64,000 nt of DNA. Source: Teratosphaeria epicoccoides (Eukaryota > Ascomycota > Dothideomycetes > Mycosphaerellales > Teratosphaeriaceae). Location of the stretch: positions 1 through 64,000 of the forward strand of contig JADDMT010000129.1 in assembly GCA_021401465.1 (NCBI GenBank), in the 5' to 3' direction. Under the pieces are notes generated by a model. That model saw only the letters and a list, made by a program, of their open reading frames with translations. It did not search any database and was not told where the DNA came from. A program made the position numbers and the translations under genes. Of the stretch, positions 48,769 through 59,289 are shown piece by piece. The number at the start of each line of letters is the position of its first letter. Within the stretch, counting starts at the first letter, position 1.

Positions 48769-50973
48769 TCAGGCACCACGCCTTGCCGTAGTACTCATCA
48801 GCGTGATCTTGTTCTTCTTCTTGCCCTTCTTCCCACCGCTCTTTGGCGTCGACGTACTGACACCCTCCATACTCAAATCCTCAACAGCATGGGCCAGCTC
48901 AGCGTCTTGTTGATCCATCAGGTCTTTCTCCCAGCCTTGCAGCCAGCCGTCGTCGCGCAAAGCCCACTGATCATCCGTGATCAATGCGTCATTGGACTCG
49001 GTCGGCGCGATGGCTGTGGTACCCCAGACCGTTCTTCTGGCATTGGGAGAAGTCGAAGGGGAGGCAAGCGAAGCGAACCCGCTGCCTTGTCTGTTTCCCC
49101 AAGGCGGACTCGCAGCTCCGCCGTTCTCTTGGAGCGAGGACGACGGAGGAAGAGCCTCCCACTTTCCAGTGGAGAAGATGTGATCGTCCGCGACACTCAC
49201 CCGCTTCCGACGTATATGTGCCAACTCACGCTCTTCAGCTTTCTCGATCCTGATCCTGTCCTTCTCTTCCCGTGCCTCCTTCTCGTCGTGACGTTTCCTC
49301 CTGCGCTCAAGCATGGGCTTGAACTCTTCAAGAATGTGAGGTGGGACGGTATCCATCCAGTCGCACTCGAGAAACGCGACCTCGCAGCCATACGGCAGAT
49401 GCCCAAGGTACTTGACGCGCTTCCTCAACTCGTCATCAACGATGTGGCCGGTGGAGGCGCGCTCAACTCGCGGGAGGATGCTCGAAGGGAAGTGCTGATA
49501 CGACCCAAAAGCGGCCTTGAGGATGCGAATGTCCAAGGGTGAAAGGTAGTAATGCTGGAGGGCTTGGTAAAAGAGGTATTCGGTCGGCTGTGGTTTCTCG
49601 AACTGTCGTTGACGCATCTCGTGGATCGTCCTCGGGATCGCGGAGGCTTGCGTGCCGGGGGCAACGGACTCGTCGGTCGGTGTCGTGCTGTCTATAGCAA
49701 TCGGCGCGGACGGAGCAGTCATGGCGTGTTTGTGGAGGTACATGTCTGGTACGCCATCGTTGCTGTCATGAAATTGTATTGGCGGTCTTTCATCCATCCT
49801 CTTCTCAACAGCAGGCGGTTCTGGTTTTTTCGGCTGTGCAGGCGGGTTGCCAATACCCTTGACCTTCTCCTTCGCCTCCTTGAGCATCCGCACGGCTCGG
49901 CCAGTCCACTCGGCGTCCTCACCAAACATTAGCTCATCCTCCTTCGCGGTCTGCTGTATTGCGGCGATGGCTTGGTCGTGCTGTGCCAACATGTACTCCT
50001 CACTGCCCTTCATTATACGAGCATAGTCCATGACTTCGGCTGCAAAGTACCACGGAATCGCCTCGCCTTTGGCGACTATGTCTGCGCTTTCGCGAGGCAT
50101 AGCCATAGTCGAGCTGGTCTTCCTCTTGACCAATCTCAGCACGACATCGCTGCCTTCGCGCGGCGGATCCAACTCTTGCCCAGCATACCACCTCACCGGC
50201 CTGGTCTCGGAAATGTAGATGCTGTCGTAGCAAATCGGGCACTTCTTCCACCTCGCCTTCTTCTCCTGCCAATGCACTTTCTCGCCGTCATCGGCGTGCA
50301 TGTATCGGATCAGGCACGGAAGACAGAAGATGTGTCCACACTTGGCCATGCGTGGAGCCGTCGGTTCACCCAGGCAGATGGGACAGGAAGCATTCTGCGT
50401 CTTCTCGGAAGCGATGATCTGCAGCACACGATTCCACTCCAGATGGACATCCGCGTCGGCAGCCTGAGCGTGATAGTCGCCCTGGGGATCCACGATAAAG
50501 CGGTAGTTGGCGTGGATGTACCGCGCCTTGTCGACGGCGTGATACCCGCTGCCCAGCCCCCACGCGGCGTTGTACCTTCCTCCACCTCCGCTCCTTCCCG
50601 CTCTCGATCCGTTGTAGCTGTGGCGGTGGTACTGGCCATTCGCGTGTGGACGCGGAGGCAGGGCAATGTTCATCAAATGCGTGATGTCGGCGGTTTTGCC
50701 TCGCCGTCCGATGTTGTGCATGGCGACTCTCTCATCGTCATCCAACACCTGGAATTTTTTGCCCTGCTTGTGCTTGGGCTTCCCCCCTTGACTGCCCTTG
50801 GGTGTCGCTTGCGGGTTCCTGCTGTTCCCGGCCACGGCGCGCGGGTTGGAGAAGTACTGCTGAGTCTGAGAGGCGGCAGGTGCGACTTGATTGCTGTTGC
50901 TGTTGCTATTGCCGAGCGACTGGGCTTTGTTGGAAGTCGCGTTCGCCTTGGAAAGAGCGGGTGGCACGCTCAT
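48769..50973 (-). CDS. MAG2: RING-finger E3 ligase of the RNF10/Mag2 family
   Basis: A single exon of 734 residues, ATG at 50973. A C3HC4 RING lies at about residues 197-248 with Cys at 197, 200, 212, 217, 220, 245 and 248 and His at 214 (CPICLGEP...CGHIFCLPC...CPICYD). It is preceded by ARYIHANYRFIVDPQGDY and followed by conserved middle parts (YLFYQALQHYYLSPLDIRILKAAFGSYQHFPSSI) that match the RNF10 family, which ubiquitylates 40S ribosomal proteins and is linked to DNA-damage sensitivity in yeast as Mag2. The N-terminus is Ser/Asn/Gln rich with a Lys-rich patch; the C-terminus ends in a Lys-rich KKGKKKNK. The C-terminal assignment is established-family inference. Confidence 0.87.
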   Translation of the reverse strand: MSVPPALSKANATSNKAQSLGNSNSNSNQVAPAASQTQQYFSNPRAVAGNSRNPQATPKGSQGGKPKHKQGKKFQVLDDDERVAMHNIGRRGKTADITHLMNIALPPRPHANGQYHRHSYNGSRAGRSGGGGRYNAAWGLGSGYHAVDKARYIHANYRFIVDPQGDYHAQAADADVHLEWNRVLQIIASEKTQNASCPICLGEPTAPRMAKCGHIFCLPCLIRYMHADDGEKVHWQEKKARWKKCPICYDSIYISETRPVRWYAGQELDPPREGSDVVLRLVKRKTSSTMAMPRESADIVAKGEAIPWYFAAEVMDYARIMKGSEEYMLAQHDQAIAAIQQTAKEDELMFGEDAEWTGRAVRMLKEAKEKVKGIGNPPAQPKKPEPPAVEKRMDERPPIQFHDSNDGVPDMYLHKHAMTAPSAPIAIDSTTPTDESVAPGTQASAIPRTIHEMRQRQFEKPQPTEYLFYQALQHYYLSPLDIRILKAAFGSYQHFPSSILPRVERASTGHIVDDELRKRVKYLGHLPYGCEVAFLECDWMDTVPPHILEEFKPMLERRRKRHDEKEAREEKDRIRIEKAEERELAHIRRKRVSVADDHIFSTGKWEALPPSSSLQENGGAASPPWGNRQGSGFASLASPSTSPNARRTVWGTTAIAPTESNDALITDDQWALRDDGWLQGWEKDLMDQQDAELAHAVEDLSMEGVSTSTPKSGGKKGKKKNKITLMSTTARRGA

Positions 50974-51350
50974 CGTCGCTGCTTCGGCGGGTGGTGGCAG
51001 TGGTGGTGGTGACGGTGACGGATGACGCGCTTTCGGATCGGCGGGAACGACAACTACTCAGTGAAGAGCAGGAGCGTGACCGATGCTTGTCGTTGATGCC
51101 TGGCTGCGGGCGGTGTGATCTGTGTCGTAGGAGTTGCAAGAGTGAATGTACCCCACAGAGACAAGCCCATGGGCAGGTCTGGTACATGTAGGGGAAGAGG
51201 ATGGCGGGAGCGAGAACTGTGGGATAGAGGGGCAGGAACAATCACGTGCAATCAGCTTCCTCATACCTCACCACTGGTCGAAAGATAGTGATCCCACGTT
51301 GACCTTGTTATAACAACTCCACACGCATCAACCAAATACACCCAGTCAAA
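50974..51350. promoter_or_regulatory. Divergent promoter of the RING gene and the dienelactone hydrolase
   Basis: 376 bp between two divergent starts; no defined site is seen. A small run of GGTGGTGG is near 50999. Confidence 0.4.
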
Positions 51351-52362
51351 ATGTTAATCACCGAGTCTTACGTCGATGTGCCGACCCAGGCTGGAGGCGA
51401 CATGCGTGAGCATTATTTGTCATAGAACATAGAATTACTCCCAAATAACGGTAAGTCTGACAACACGGTAGGCATCTTCCTCTTCCATCCCACCATTCCA
51501 AACTATCCCCACGCCAAATTCCCCGGCGTCGTGGTCTTCAGTGAGATCTATCAAGGTAAACCAACCCTTTTCCGTTTCGTCCATCAAAGATCATCTGGCC
51601 TGACTAACACCACCACCCAGTGACCGGCCCCGTCCAGCGCTTCGCCCGCCAAATCGCCGGCTACGGCTACATCGTCGCCGCGCCCTCCTCCTACCACGAA
51701 TTCACCGACCCAGCACCACTCGCCTACGACGGCCCCGGAACCGACGCCGGAAACGCCTGGAAGATCGCGAAAGAAGTACCCGCCTACGATGAGGACGCGA
51801 CGCTGTCCATCGACACCCTGGCCACCGACCCCCACTGCAACGGCCGCATCGGAGCAACAGGCATGTGTCTAGGCGGGCACCTCGCCTTCCGTGCCGCTTT
51901 CGACAAGCGAGTCAAAGCAGCCATCTGCTACTTCGCCACCGACATCCACTCCTCCACCCTCGGCAAAGGCAAACAAGACGACTCCCTCAAACGCGTCCCT
52001 GAAATCACCGGCGAATTGACCATGGTACCGCCTCCCCGCCTCTACCCTCCCACCATGCACGCCGACCTCACGTGCTGACGAAATTTACTATCCAGATTTT
52101 CGGCAAAAAGGACACCCATGTCCCCTCCGCCGGTCGCGACTTGATCCGCGCCACCCTCCACGCCGCCGGCGTAACCTTCAGTTTCTGGGAAGTATCCTGG
52201 GCTCAACACGCCTTCATCCGCGACGAGCTGAGCAAAGGACGCTACGACCCGGCCATCGCGGGGATTTGTTTCCAAATGCTGCTGGAACTGTTCGGACGCA
52301 CCTTGAATGGCGATTTGGGACCCGCGGTAGGCGAGGTGGGGGAGGTGGAAGATGTCTGTTAG
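51351..52362 (+). CDS. Dienelactone hydrolase-family alpha/beta hydrolase
   Basis: Four exons, 51351-51405, 51472-51555, 51621-52024 and 52096-52362, with introns of 66, 65 and 71 bp; all have GT donors and CAG or TAG acceptors and CTGAC or CTAAC branch regions. The 269-residue product begins MLITESYVDVPTQAGGDMRIF. The nucleophile elbow is GMCLGGH, a Cys instead of Ser as in dienelactone hydrolases; the Asp is in KKDTHVP and the His in WAQHAFIRDE, completing the catalytic triad. Such enzymes open lactones in aromatic-compound degradation or act as general esterases. Phase checks for all three introns hold. No signal peptide. Confidence 0.9.
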
Positions 52363-52740
52363 AGATGAGGAGTGGTAAGGAATTGGGTTAGGTGTGGACT
52401 GTGAGAAGTGTGCACATTCTCTGTTCATGTTCCGGTAACACTGAGCATGACCTCATCAGATCTGATGGTAATGCCTTCTGCCTTGGCCTTGACCACTCGC
52501 TGAAGTCCAAGCTCGCTCCAAGAACTTCGTGGCGTCTGATCTCCATCTTCCGCTGCCACCATTGCCTGCCTCGAACGCCACCTCCATAAAGGTTCAGGAG
52601 TGCCGGTCACACAGTCTTCTTGCCAGCATGCCACTTGGTTGGCATCCATGCACTTCGCCCTCCCTTCCTGTGCCGCTGTCGTGACTGACACGAGACTTCT
52701 CCCAGTTTCAACCACCGAATGCTCATTTCAGTGCCCACTT
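52363..52740. other. Convergent spacer downstream of SEC21
   Basis: 378 bp between the 3' ends of the hydrolase (rightward) and SEC21 (leftward). No feature seen. Confidence 0.6.
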
Positions 52741-55698
52741 CTACGCGACGGCACCCACGATCAATGTCGCCAACCCCTCCTCTTCTGACCGCGCAACGAC
52801 CTTGACTGTGACGCCCGACTTGGCAGAGTACGCCATTCGCACAGAAGATGCGACCTTGCCGCCAGTGATGCTCTTACCGTACAATCTCAGACTGTGCGTA
52901 GAAGTGCTGAGAGCGACCTCGCTACCTTCAAGTGGCTGCATGCCAAGCTGTTTGATGAGCAGCTCAACAGCATCCGAAATTGACTTCGCGTTCGCGAGCT
53001 GCAAGGTTTCTTCTGCTTCCTCGCCGTCTTCAAGTCCTGACCAGATGTTGTCAAAGCTGCCAGCAAAGGCCGGGACGACATAATCTGAGCCGGTGAGTTC
53101 CAGATCCTCCACCTGGTACTCGTCCTCATAACCACCCTCTTCCGGCTCTCCAGTCGTAGGATCGATCTCCTTGAGCGTGAATCGCAGCACGTTGGTAAAG
53201 CTCGCGGCGGCAAAGCCCTCGGCTGGTTTCGTGAGCGAGACGTATACGGTGCCTGGTTCGTCCGTCTTGAGCAAAGGAGCTGGGATGATGAACTCCTCTT
53301 CTAATGGTGAAGCCTCGTCGTCGTCGCCAGCTGAGGCCGTTGCAAGCACAGTGACGTCGGTCAACACGTAGTCGGCCAGAGTATTCTTGATGTCGTATTG
53401 GATGACGAGATGGTCCTTGAACAGGTGCTTGACAGCACTGACGACGTACTCGGTCTCGCTTTCGGTGAGCTCGTTGACGGGCGAGCTCTTGAGCACAGCG
53501 CCATAACGAGAGAACTCGGGTACGGCTTGCAATTGCTGTGCATATTTCTGGCTGGCAACAGTGGCCTCGCGAGCGGCTTCCGCTGCTGCTGCTGATGCAT
53601 CGGCCTTCTTGGGTCCAACTGTGGGCGCTTTGAGCGTGGGTGTGGCAGTCGTGAGCTTCTTCGTCCGATCCTCCGCCAGTGACTGTTCTCGGGTGACGAC
53701 AGGTACGTTAGAGAAGTCGAAGGGGTTGGCGAAGGCTTCTGCGCTGCCTCCGTTGACGTAGTGAGCAAGCTGGTCTTCTAGCACGGGGAGCGAGAACATG
53801 GAATCTGTGCAATCCGTCAATATGTGTTCTGGCTTGGCGATGCAAAAGGGTATCGTAGTTCATACCATTCCTGACGAACTTGGTCGCCACCTCGTCATCC
53901 TCCTTCATTAGCCTGAGATTGAGCGCAGCACGGTCGCGTACTTCATCATCCGTATCGTCCAGGCACCGTGTGAGCAAGACTTGCACCGATCGCTTGACTT
54001 CCGGATCTGGTTGCCCTACGCCAAACTTCGCCAATGCAGTGACAGCGGCGGCTCGCACAATCGCGTTTTCCAGCACGACTCTGTTGTAGATGTAGCGAAT
54101 ATACTTTGTCGGCTGTGCTGTCTTCGGACCCTCCATGCCAAGCAAGTGCAAAATCCGGACGGCAAGTTTGGTGAATTCGCAGTCTTCGATGAACTCGCAC
54201 AGATGTGCCAAGGCCTCCTCTTTGCTATCCGGCACAAACTTGATAAGATCAAACATCGACTCGACGACGGCGCGCTTGAAGTCGTAGCCACCCTCATCCC
54301 TGAGAATTCCGGAGAGAAATGTGAGCATGCCCGCCTGTTTCGATGGGAACTTCAGGCAAAGTGTGCGGATTGCCTCGACGATTGTGACCTTGAACTCGTC
54401 TGTGATTTCTGACATGAAGGTCGAGATCTGCTTCATCAGTCGGTCGACGCTGCTTTCGTTGCCAGTCTTGAGCAGGGTGGTGATGGCGAACGTAGCAATG
54501 CTTCGGTTGGAGTTGCTTATCAAGCTCTCGATGTCAGGGTTGCATTGCCGTACTGCATCGGGCATGAATGATGCAAACTGGTGTAGTATCCTGATGGCCG
54601 CGAATTTGGTGACCGCGCGTGGTGATGTAAGGAAAAGCTGAAGAACATGTATGGCCTGGCTGACTTCCTGGTCGGTCAAGTCCGGCAACTCGCATATCGC
54701 CTTGGCAGCCTCAAAGTTGACCATCTCACTCTTGTCTCGCAGCCATTCATCCAAAAGCTTGGTCATGGGTTTTCTGAGGCCAGGATCCTCTTCGGCCAGT
54801 TTCGCGGCCAGCCGGACGAGCATCACTCGCGCTGCAGGTGACTTGACAAAACCCTGTGCGCTGTACTGTTGCACCATCTTGACCAGCGCCATGCGGTCAT
54901 GACTCCGCATCTGGTACAGCAGACCAATGGCATGATACTGTGTCATGCCATTGCTGCTTGTCGGGACAGGAGAATGACCACCACCAAAGCCTAGGGAGAA
55001 ACCAGTCGAGCTCTTTGATCCTGACGCTGCCTCCTGCGTCTCGCTTTGCCATCTCCGCACGATATCGCGCGCTATCGGTAGCAAGTGGTAAGAGGAAACC
55101 AATGCCGCGGAAGACACTGCAGGGGTCTTGTCCACGATCGCCGTCTTGATGTTGCGCTCGATGGCCTGGACGGTGGAAGCCTGATGCATTCGTTAGCTCA
55201 CCGCCAGCTCCAATAGCCCACTCTTGATGCCATCACATGACGCTCACATCAATGATCCGACAGAGCGCCCTGATAGCATTCGCTCTGTACACCACGTCAC
55301 TTCCCACCGCCGCTGTGTCCTTCATGATACTGCTCGTCACCATAATCACGTCCTCGGCGTCCTTACTCAACTCCTTAATGACCAGATACACCATTTGTCG
55401 CAGTGAGGCATCTTTATTTTGAAACAGCTTGGAGATGCCAAAGAACAGGGAGGTGGCCTCGTTGGTGGGAAACTTCTCGCCCGTGAAGAGCAGAAGGGCA
55501 ATCTTGGTGAGGAGGATTCGGCATTTTCGGGGCGAGATGGGCGATGTATTGAAGACGCGGGCTGTGTAGAGATAGATCAGTCTGTGGATGTCAATGGGCA
55601 AGTCTCAGTATTGGGGTCCGCTCACCCTCTTGGAAGACACTCGTCCTGTCGACCTTGATGACGCCGTCGCCGTCCTCGTCTTTCTTGTTGAACGACAT
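52741..55698 (-). CDS. SEC21: Coatomer (COPI) gamma subunit
   Basis: Four exons on the minus strand: 55698-55626, 55561-55248, 55180-53866 and 53804-52741; introns of 64, 67 and 61 bp. Frames add up to 921 residues, close to the usual size. It begins MSFNKKDEDGDGVIKVDRTSVFQEARVFN and continues with RKCRILLTKIALLLFTGEKFPTNEAT and FFGISKLFQNKDASLRQM, the invariant N-terminal trunk of Sec21, an adaptin-like HEAT solenoid. The C-terminal part carries the appendage (about the last 250 residues), ending in an Ig-like then platform fold. It is one of the seven subunits that coat Golgi-to-ER vesicles and binds Arf1-GTP. Divergent from PLP2 with 310 bp between starts. Confidence 0.95.
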
Positions 55699-56008
55699 CC
55701 TGGCACGAGATTGAAGCTGCTATCGCAGCGGCATCGAGGAGAGTGGGGGCAAGCGACAATGTAGATGTGTTGATCGTTCAATATCCCGCGATGCGCTTCT
55801 GGCCAGCTGCACTTTCGAGTTCCTTTCCCGGGCTCGACACGGGCATCCCCGCCGAGCTCCAGGCTCTTGGCAGACTCACATGACTCACTCGTCACTATAA
55901 GTAACCAAATCTAAGGTCCACCCAATCGAGCTGATTGACATTGATGAATAACATCAATCAAACATTGAACAGCTGCCGCGCTATCACAAGCAAGCCACTG
56001 CAGCAACA
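55699..56008. promoter_or_regulatory. SEC21/PLP2 divergent promoter
   Basis: 310 bp between two divergent housekeeping genes; both core promoters must lie here. No TATA box is obvious. Confidence 0.45.
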
Positions 56009-56866
56009 ATGAATCCAATGGACATGAATATGCCCGTCAATGTCCCCGTGGACGACCCGAACGCAGACACGGAATGGTAGGCCCAAGTCTCCCACCATCT
56101 CCTGTCTCGTCACTTCCCACCACCTCCAGACCAAGACGCCCCTGACTATCCCCATCATGTACACAGGAACGACATCCTGCGCAAACATGGCGTTATTCCC
56201 GAAAAGCCGCACTCGCCCACGCCGATGATCGAACAGGCTCTGCAGCAAGCACGAGAACTGGCACACGAGAACAGATTGGAAGGCAAAGACTTGGACGGAC
56301 TAGCCGAGCTCGAAGACGACGAAGACGAAGCATTTCTGGACTCGTACCGCCTAAAGCGCATGCAAGAAATGGCCTCCCTCCAAGCCGCCTCGGTCTACAA
56401 CCAAGTCTACCCCATACAGAAACCCGAATACAGCAAGGAAGTCACCGAGCAGTCGAAGAAAGCCCATGTCCTCGTGCTCCTGACCTCCAGCTCCGGCACC
56501 AACATTGAGTCTCAGCGCCTCATACAAATCTGGCGCGAGCTCGCGAGGAAGTACGGCGACATCAAGTTCTGCCAGATGCAGGCCGACTTATGTATAGAAG
56601 GATACCCGGATCGCAACACGCCGACTGTGCTTATCTACAAGGATGAACAGATCAAGAGGCAGTTGGTGACACTGAAGGAGCTGAATGGGGCAAAGACGGG
56701 AGTGGAGGATCTGGAGAAGGTCTTGTTGGCGGTAGGTGCGGTCAAGCATGGCGACAAGAGGTTGACAGTGAAGCACAAAGAGGAGGATGAGCAGCCGCAG
56801 AGGTCGATTAGGCAGAGCGATAGGAGTACGGGGACGGATGTAGACGAGGACAGTGATTGGGACTGA
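56009..56866 (+). CDS. PLP2: Phosducin-like protein 2 (thioredoxin-fold chaperone for CCT)
   Basis: Two exons, 56009-56076 and 56167-56866, with a 90-bp intron (GTAGGC...ACACAG); 255 residues. The spliced N-terminus reads MNPMDMNMPVNVPVDDPNADTEWNDILRKHGVIP, the signature start of PhLP2/3. Then a long helix (IEQALQQARELAHENRL), an acidic linker (LEDDEDEAFLD), the KRMQEMA helix and a thioredoxin-like domain without a CxxC (HVLVLLTSSSGT...SQRLIQIWRELARKYGDIKFCQMQADLCIEGYPDRNTPTVLIY). The tail ends DVDEDSDWD. Plp2 assists the CCT chaperonin in folding actin and tubulin and is essential in yeast. Start and splice are well supported. Confidence 0.93.
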
Positions 56867-57816
56867 ATGGTGGGACTTTGGGCACTGATTGCCGTGACGT
56901 CCATGATACTGCAATCCCGTATCAAAATTGCTTGCACTCGGCTGCGACTTGTGAACAGCGTGTGGCAGTAGGCCATGCAAGATTGACGTGTCACCCCCGG
57001 GCTGCTTTGAGAAATATTCTATCAGTCTTCCAACCACTCCAACGGTTGACAGATTGGGTCAACACCCGCTGGGTCAACCAACGGTCCAATCGACCCACGT
57101 CATTATCGCGTCGCATCGACGTGGTGTGGCCGCATCAACGCAGTGATTTTACCAGTCCAACCACTTGCCCAGTTGATGCGATCGACGGCTTGCTGGCGCG
57201 AGTGATTGGCGTCAACCCGTTGACTGCTGATTGATGGGTGACATGGCGCACAAGAACACTCTGCTTCAGTAATAGCCTTAGATTCTTTTTGCGTCCTTCG
57301 CGGCGACGCCACCCGATCCTTCACACGACCAATGGTCCATATAAGAAGCATCACCACCGTGGATTCACGAAGGATTCCAAGACGTGCAAGCTTTTACGAG
57401 CAGCCAAGAAACCTTAAGTCCAAGAAGCATACGATGCATCTACGTAGTGCGCAACGAGATCCAATACGAAGTGCGCTATGAGTTTCAGAGATCCTACCCG
57501 GCAAGATGTATACAATGCTGAGTTGGGCTGGAGATCAGCCATCTCCGATTACAAGAGCAACGGGCTCCCATACCGGGACAACGGCCGCATCCCCGGGTAG
57601 GATGATCTTGCTCTTTGCAACGTGCCGCACGCAGACGGCCTTTGCGTTACCTATGTCTCGTCAATATACATACCCGTCCACCTTCAAACCCCGTCTTCAC
57701 GACATCCTCGACCCCCAACCCTCCGCCCTCAGCACCGCAAGAAAAGGCGCCGTTTACGCAAAACCCAACTCCCTCGCCACCGATAACAACCCTCAACCCA
57801 CCCATCCACCGAGACA
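56867..57816. other. Spacer rich in TTGAC/GTCAA words
   Basis: Nearly 950 bp without a supported gene. From 57043 to 57235 there is a dense cluster of GTTGAC, GGTCAAC and related words, including TTGACTGCTGA at 57220-57230. A long but proline-heavy forward ORF (57506-58402) is the wrong frame of the gene at 57817. Confidence 0.55.
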
Positions 57817-58506
57817 ATGGCGGCCACTCTTCCCCAAGCGAACCCACCTGACTACACCCCCTCCTTCCCCACCGAACTGCCGACCCGCCCATCGGCCCAA
57901 CCCAAAGGATACCACCGACCCCCCCGCGCCTGCCTCCCCTTCACCTCTCAGCCTTCAGCCCCATCGCCAAAGGCGCCCTGCTCTCCCGCCGCATCAGCAT
58001 GTGGCTCACCATCCTGCTGCAGTTCGCCGTCGCCGTGCTCGAGCTCGTAGTCGTGAGCAACAGTGCGGACTTCTTCGCGTACGACACGGGCGGGCGCCCC
58101 ATAATTCTCGTCGGCGCCTACAGCCGATACATCGGCGATTTGACGATCGGGTCCATCCTCGCGGCTCTGTCCATGACGGCGGGGTTCTGGGTGTTCGCGA
58201 TTGTAGGGGAGGCACAAGGGAGTCGGAAGGTTCTGGGAATCAGTGTTGTAAGTTGTCGTGTGCTCTTGAAGTGAAGAGATTCACGAGGACGCGACTAATT
58301 GGTTTCCTCTTTAGGGCCGGGGCTTGTTGGACGTTTTCCTGTGGGTGGAATGCGCGGGTTTTGCTGTTGCCATGGTCCTCGTATTTTACACGGAGAGTCT
58401 GAATTTCGTTGTTGCTATACTCTGGGTCGTGCTCTGGTTGCTCATGATTGGGGTTGCTTGTAATGTCTCAAAGCAGCACGTGGCTGCACCGCAATGTTGT
58501 GCGTGA
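57817..58506 (+). CDS. Four-helix membrane protein, paralogue of the gene at 43702, probable one-base frameshift
   Basis: The paralogue starts with MAATLPQANPPDYTPSFPTELP in frame from the ATG at 57817. By comparison, the body in the frame of 57999 reads LSAFSPIAKGALLSRRISMWLTILLQFAVAVLELVVV and then a second helix with ALSMTAGFWVFAIVGEA. The two frames do not join; a single missing base between about 57919 and 57947 (a seven-C run begins at 57919) would unite them. The intron at 58248-58314 (67 bp, GTAAGT...TTTAG) falls at the same codon position as in the other paralogue, and exon 2 (58315-58506) gives helices 3 and 4 and the stop. Either a sequence error or a real truncating change, with possible initiation at 57999. 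Confidence 0.65.
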
Positions 58507-59289
58507 GCATCGAGGAGCTCACACTGGTGGTCAGGCCAAGAAATGCTCAAGAGCATTGCCGCAGGGATGAGGAAGAGTGCGAGCGGTGACGGAATCGGTC
58601 AACCGACTAGGTCAGCCCGTTGATACATTTGACTGCTGAGTATCACGACTGACCGCTTGTTGATAATTTTCGGATTGCCTGTCAATAGATCTGATCGCTC
58701 GTTGACCTAGATGACCGTCTAAGTGATACGTTGACTTCATTGATCTCGTCACGCTTATCAGCCAGTTGACTGGATTGGTTGACTGACGCAATGGCGGAGG
58801 TTGGGTCTCATGACTGAAAGTCCTTGACTTGGCGAGATGGAAGAGGAGTGTAGTACCATCGCAGGGCTCTCGCAGTATTGTCACACCCAGCCGACGGATT
58901 GAATGAGTAACACAGCTTACTGCTGGCTGTCGAGTATGAGTGCTTGCTGACAGCTTGACTACATGCTGCCACGGTGAGGTTGGCCCATGGTTGCTGTCAA
59001 CCGCTTGCAATGCCTCAATTTTTAGATCATGTGTTGACTCATCCGAGCAACCGTTCTATTGGTTTTCTGGCTGGTGATACCACTGCAAAGATCAGCACTC
59101 TGAGCTCGTCAGCTTGTCGCAGTTTCCATGCCCTTAAGCAGGATCTGCGCTCCTTATCTGTGGTACGCATGATTCCAAACTCGGATGCATCCATCGCTTG
59201 TACCTGCTGAAACCTAGATTCAGATCTCAGGGTGAACGGCGCGAGAGCTCGAATTACCGAGATAACCAAAGCGATGCATCGAGACTCAA
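58507..59289. other. Spacer rich in TTGAC words
   Basis: 780 bp between two convergent genes, no supported ORF. It contains TTGACTGCTGA at 58629-58639 and GGTTGACTGACGC near 58778, plus further CAGTCAAT-like words. Confidence 0.55.

Noticed and set aside
57506..58402. 298-residue forward ORF rich in Pro and Arg
   Set aside because: It is the wrong frame across the start of the four-helix gene, whose two true frames match the paralogue.
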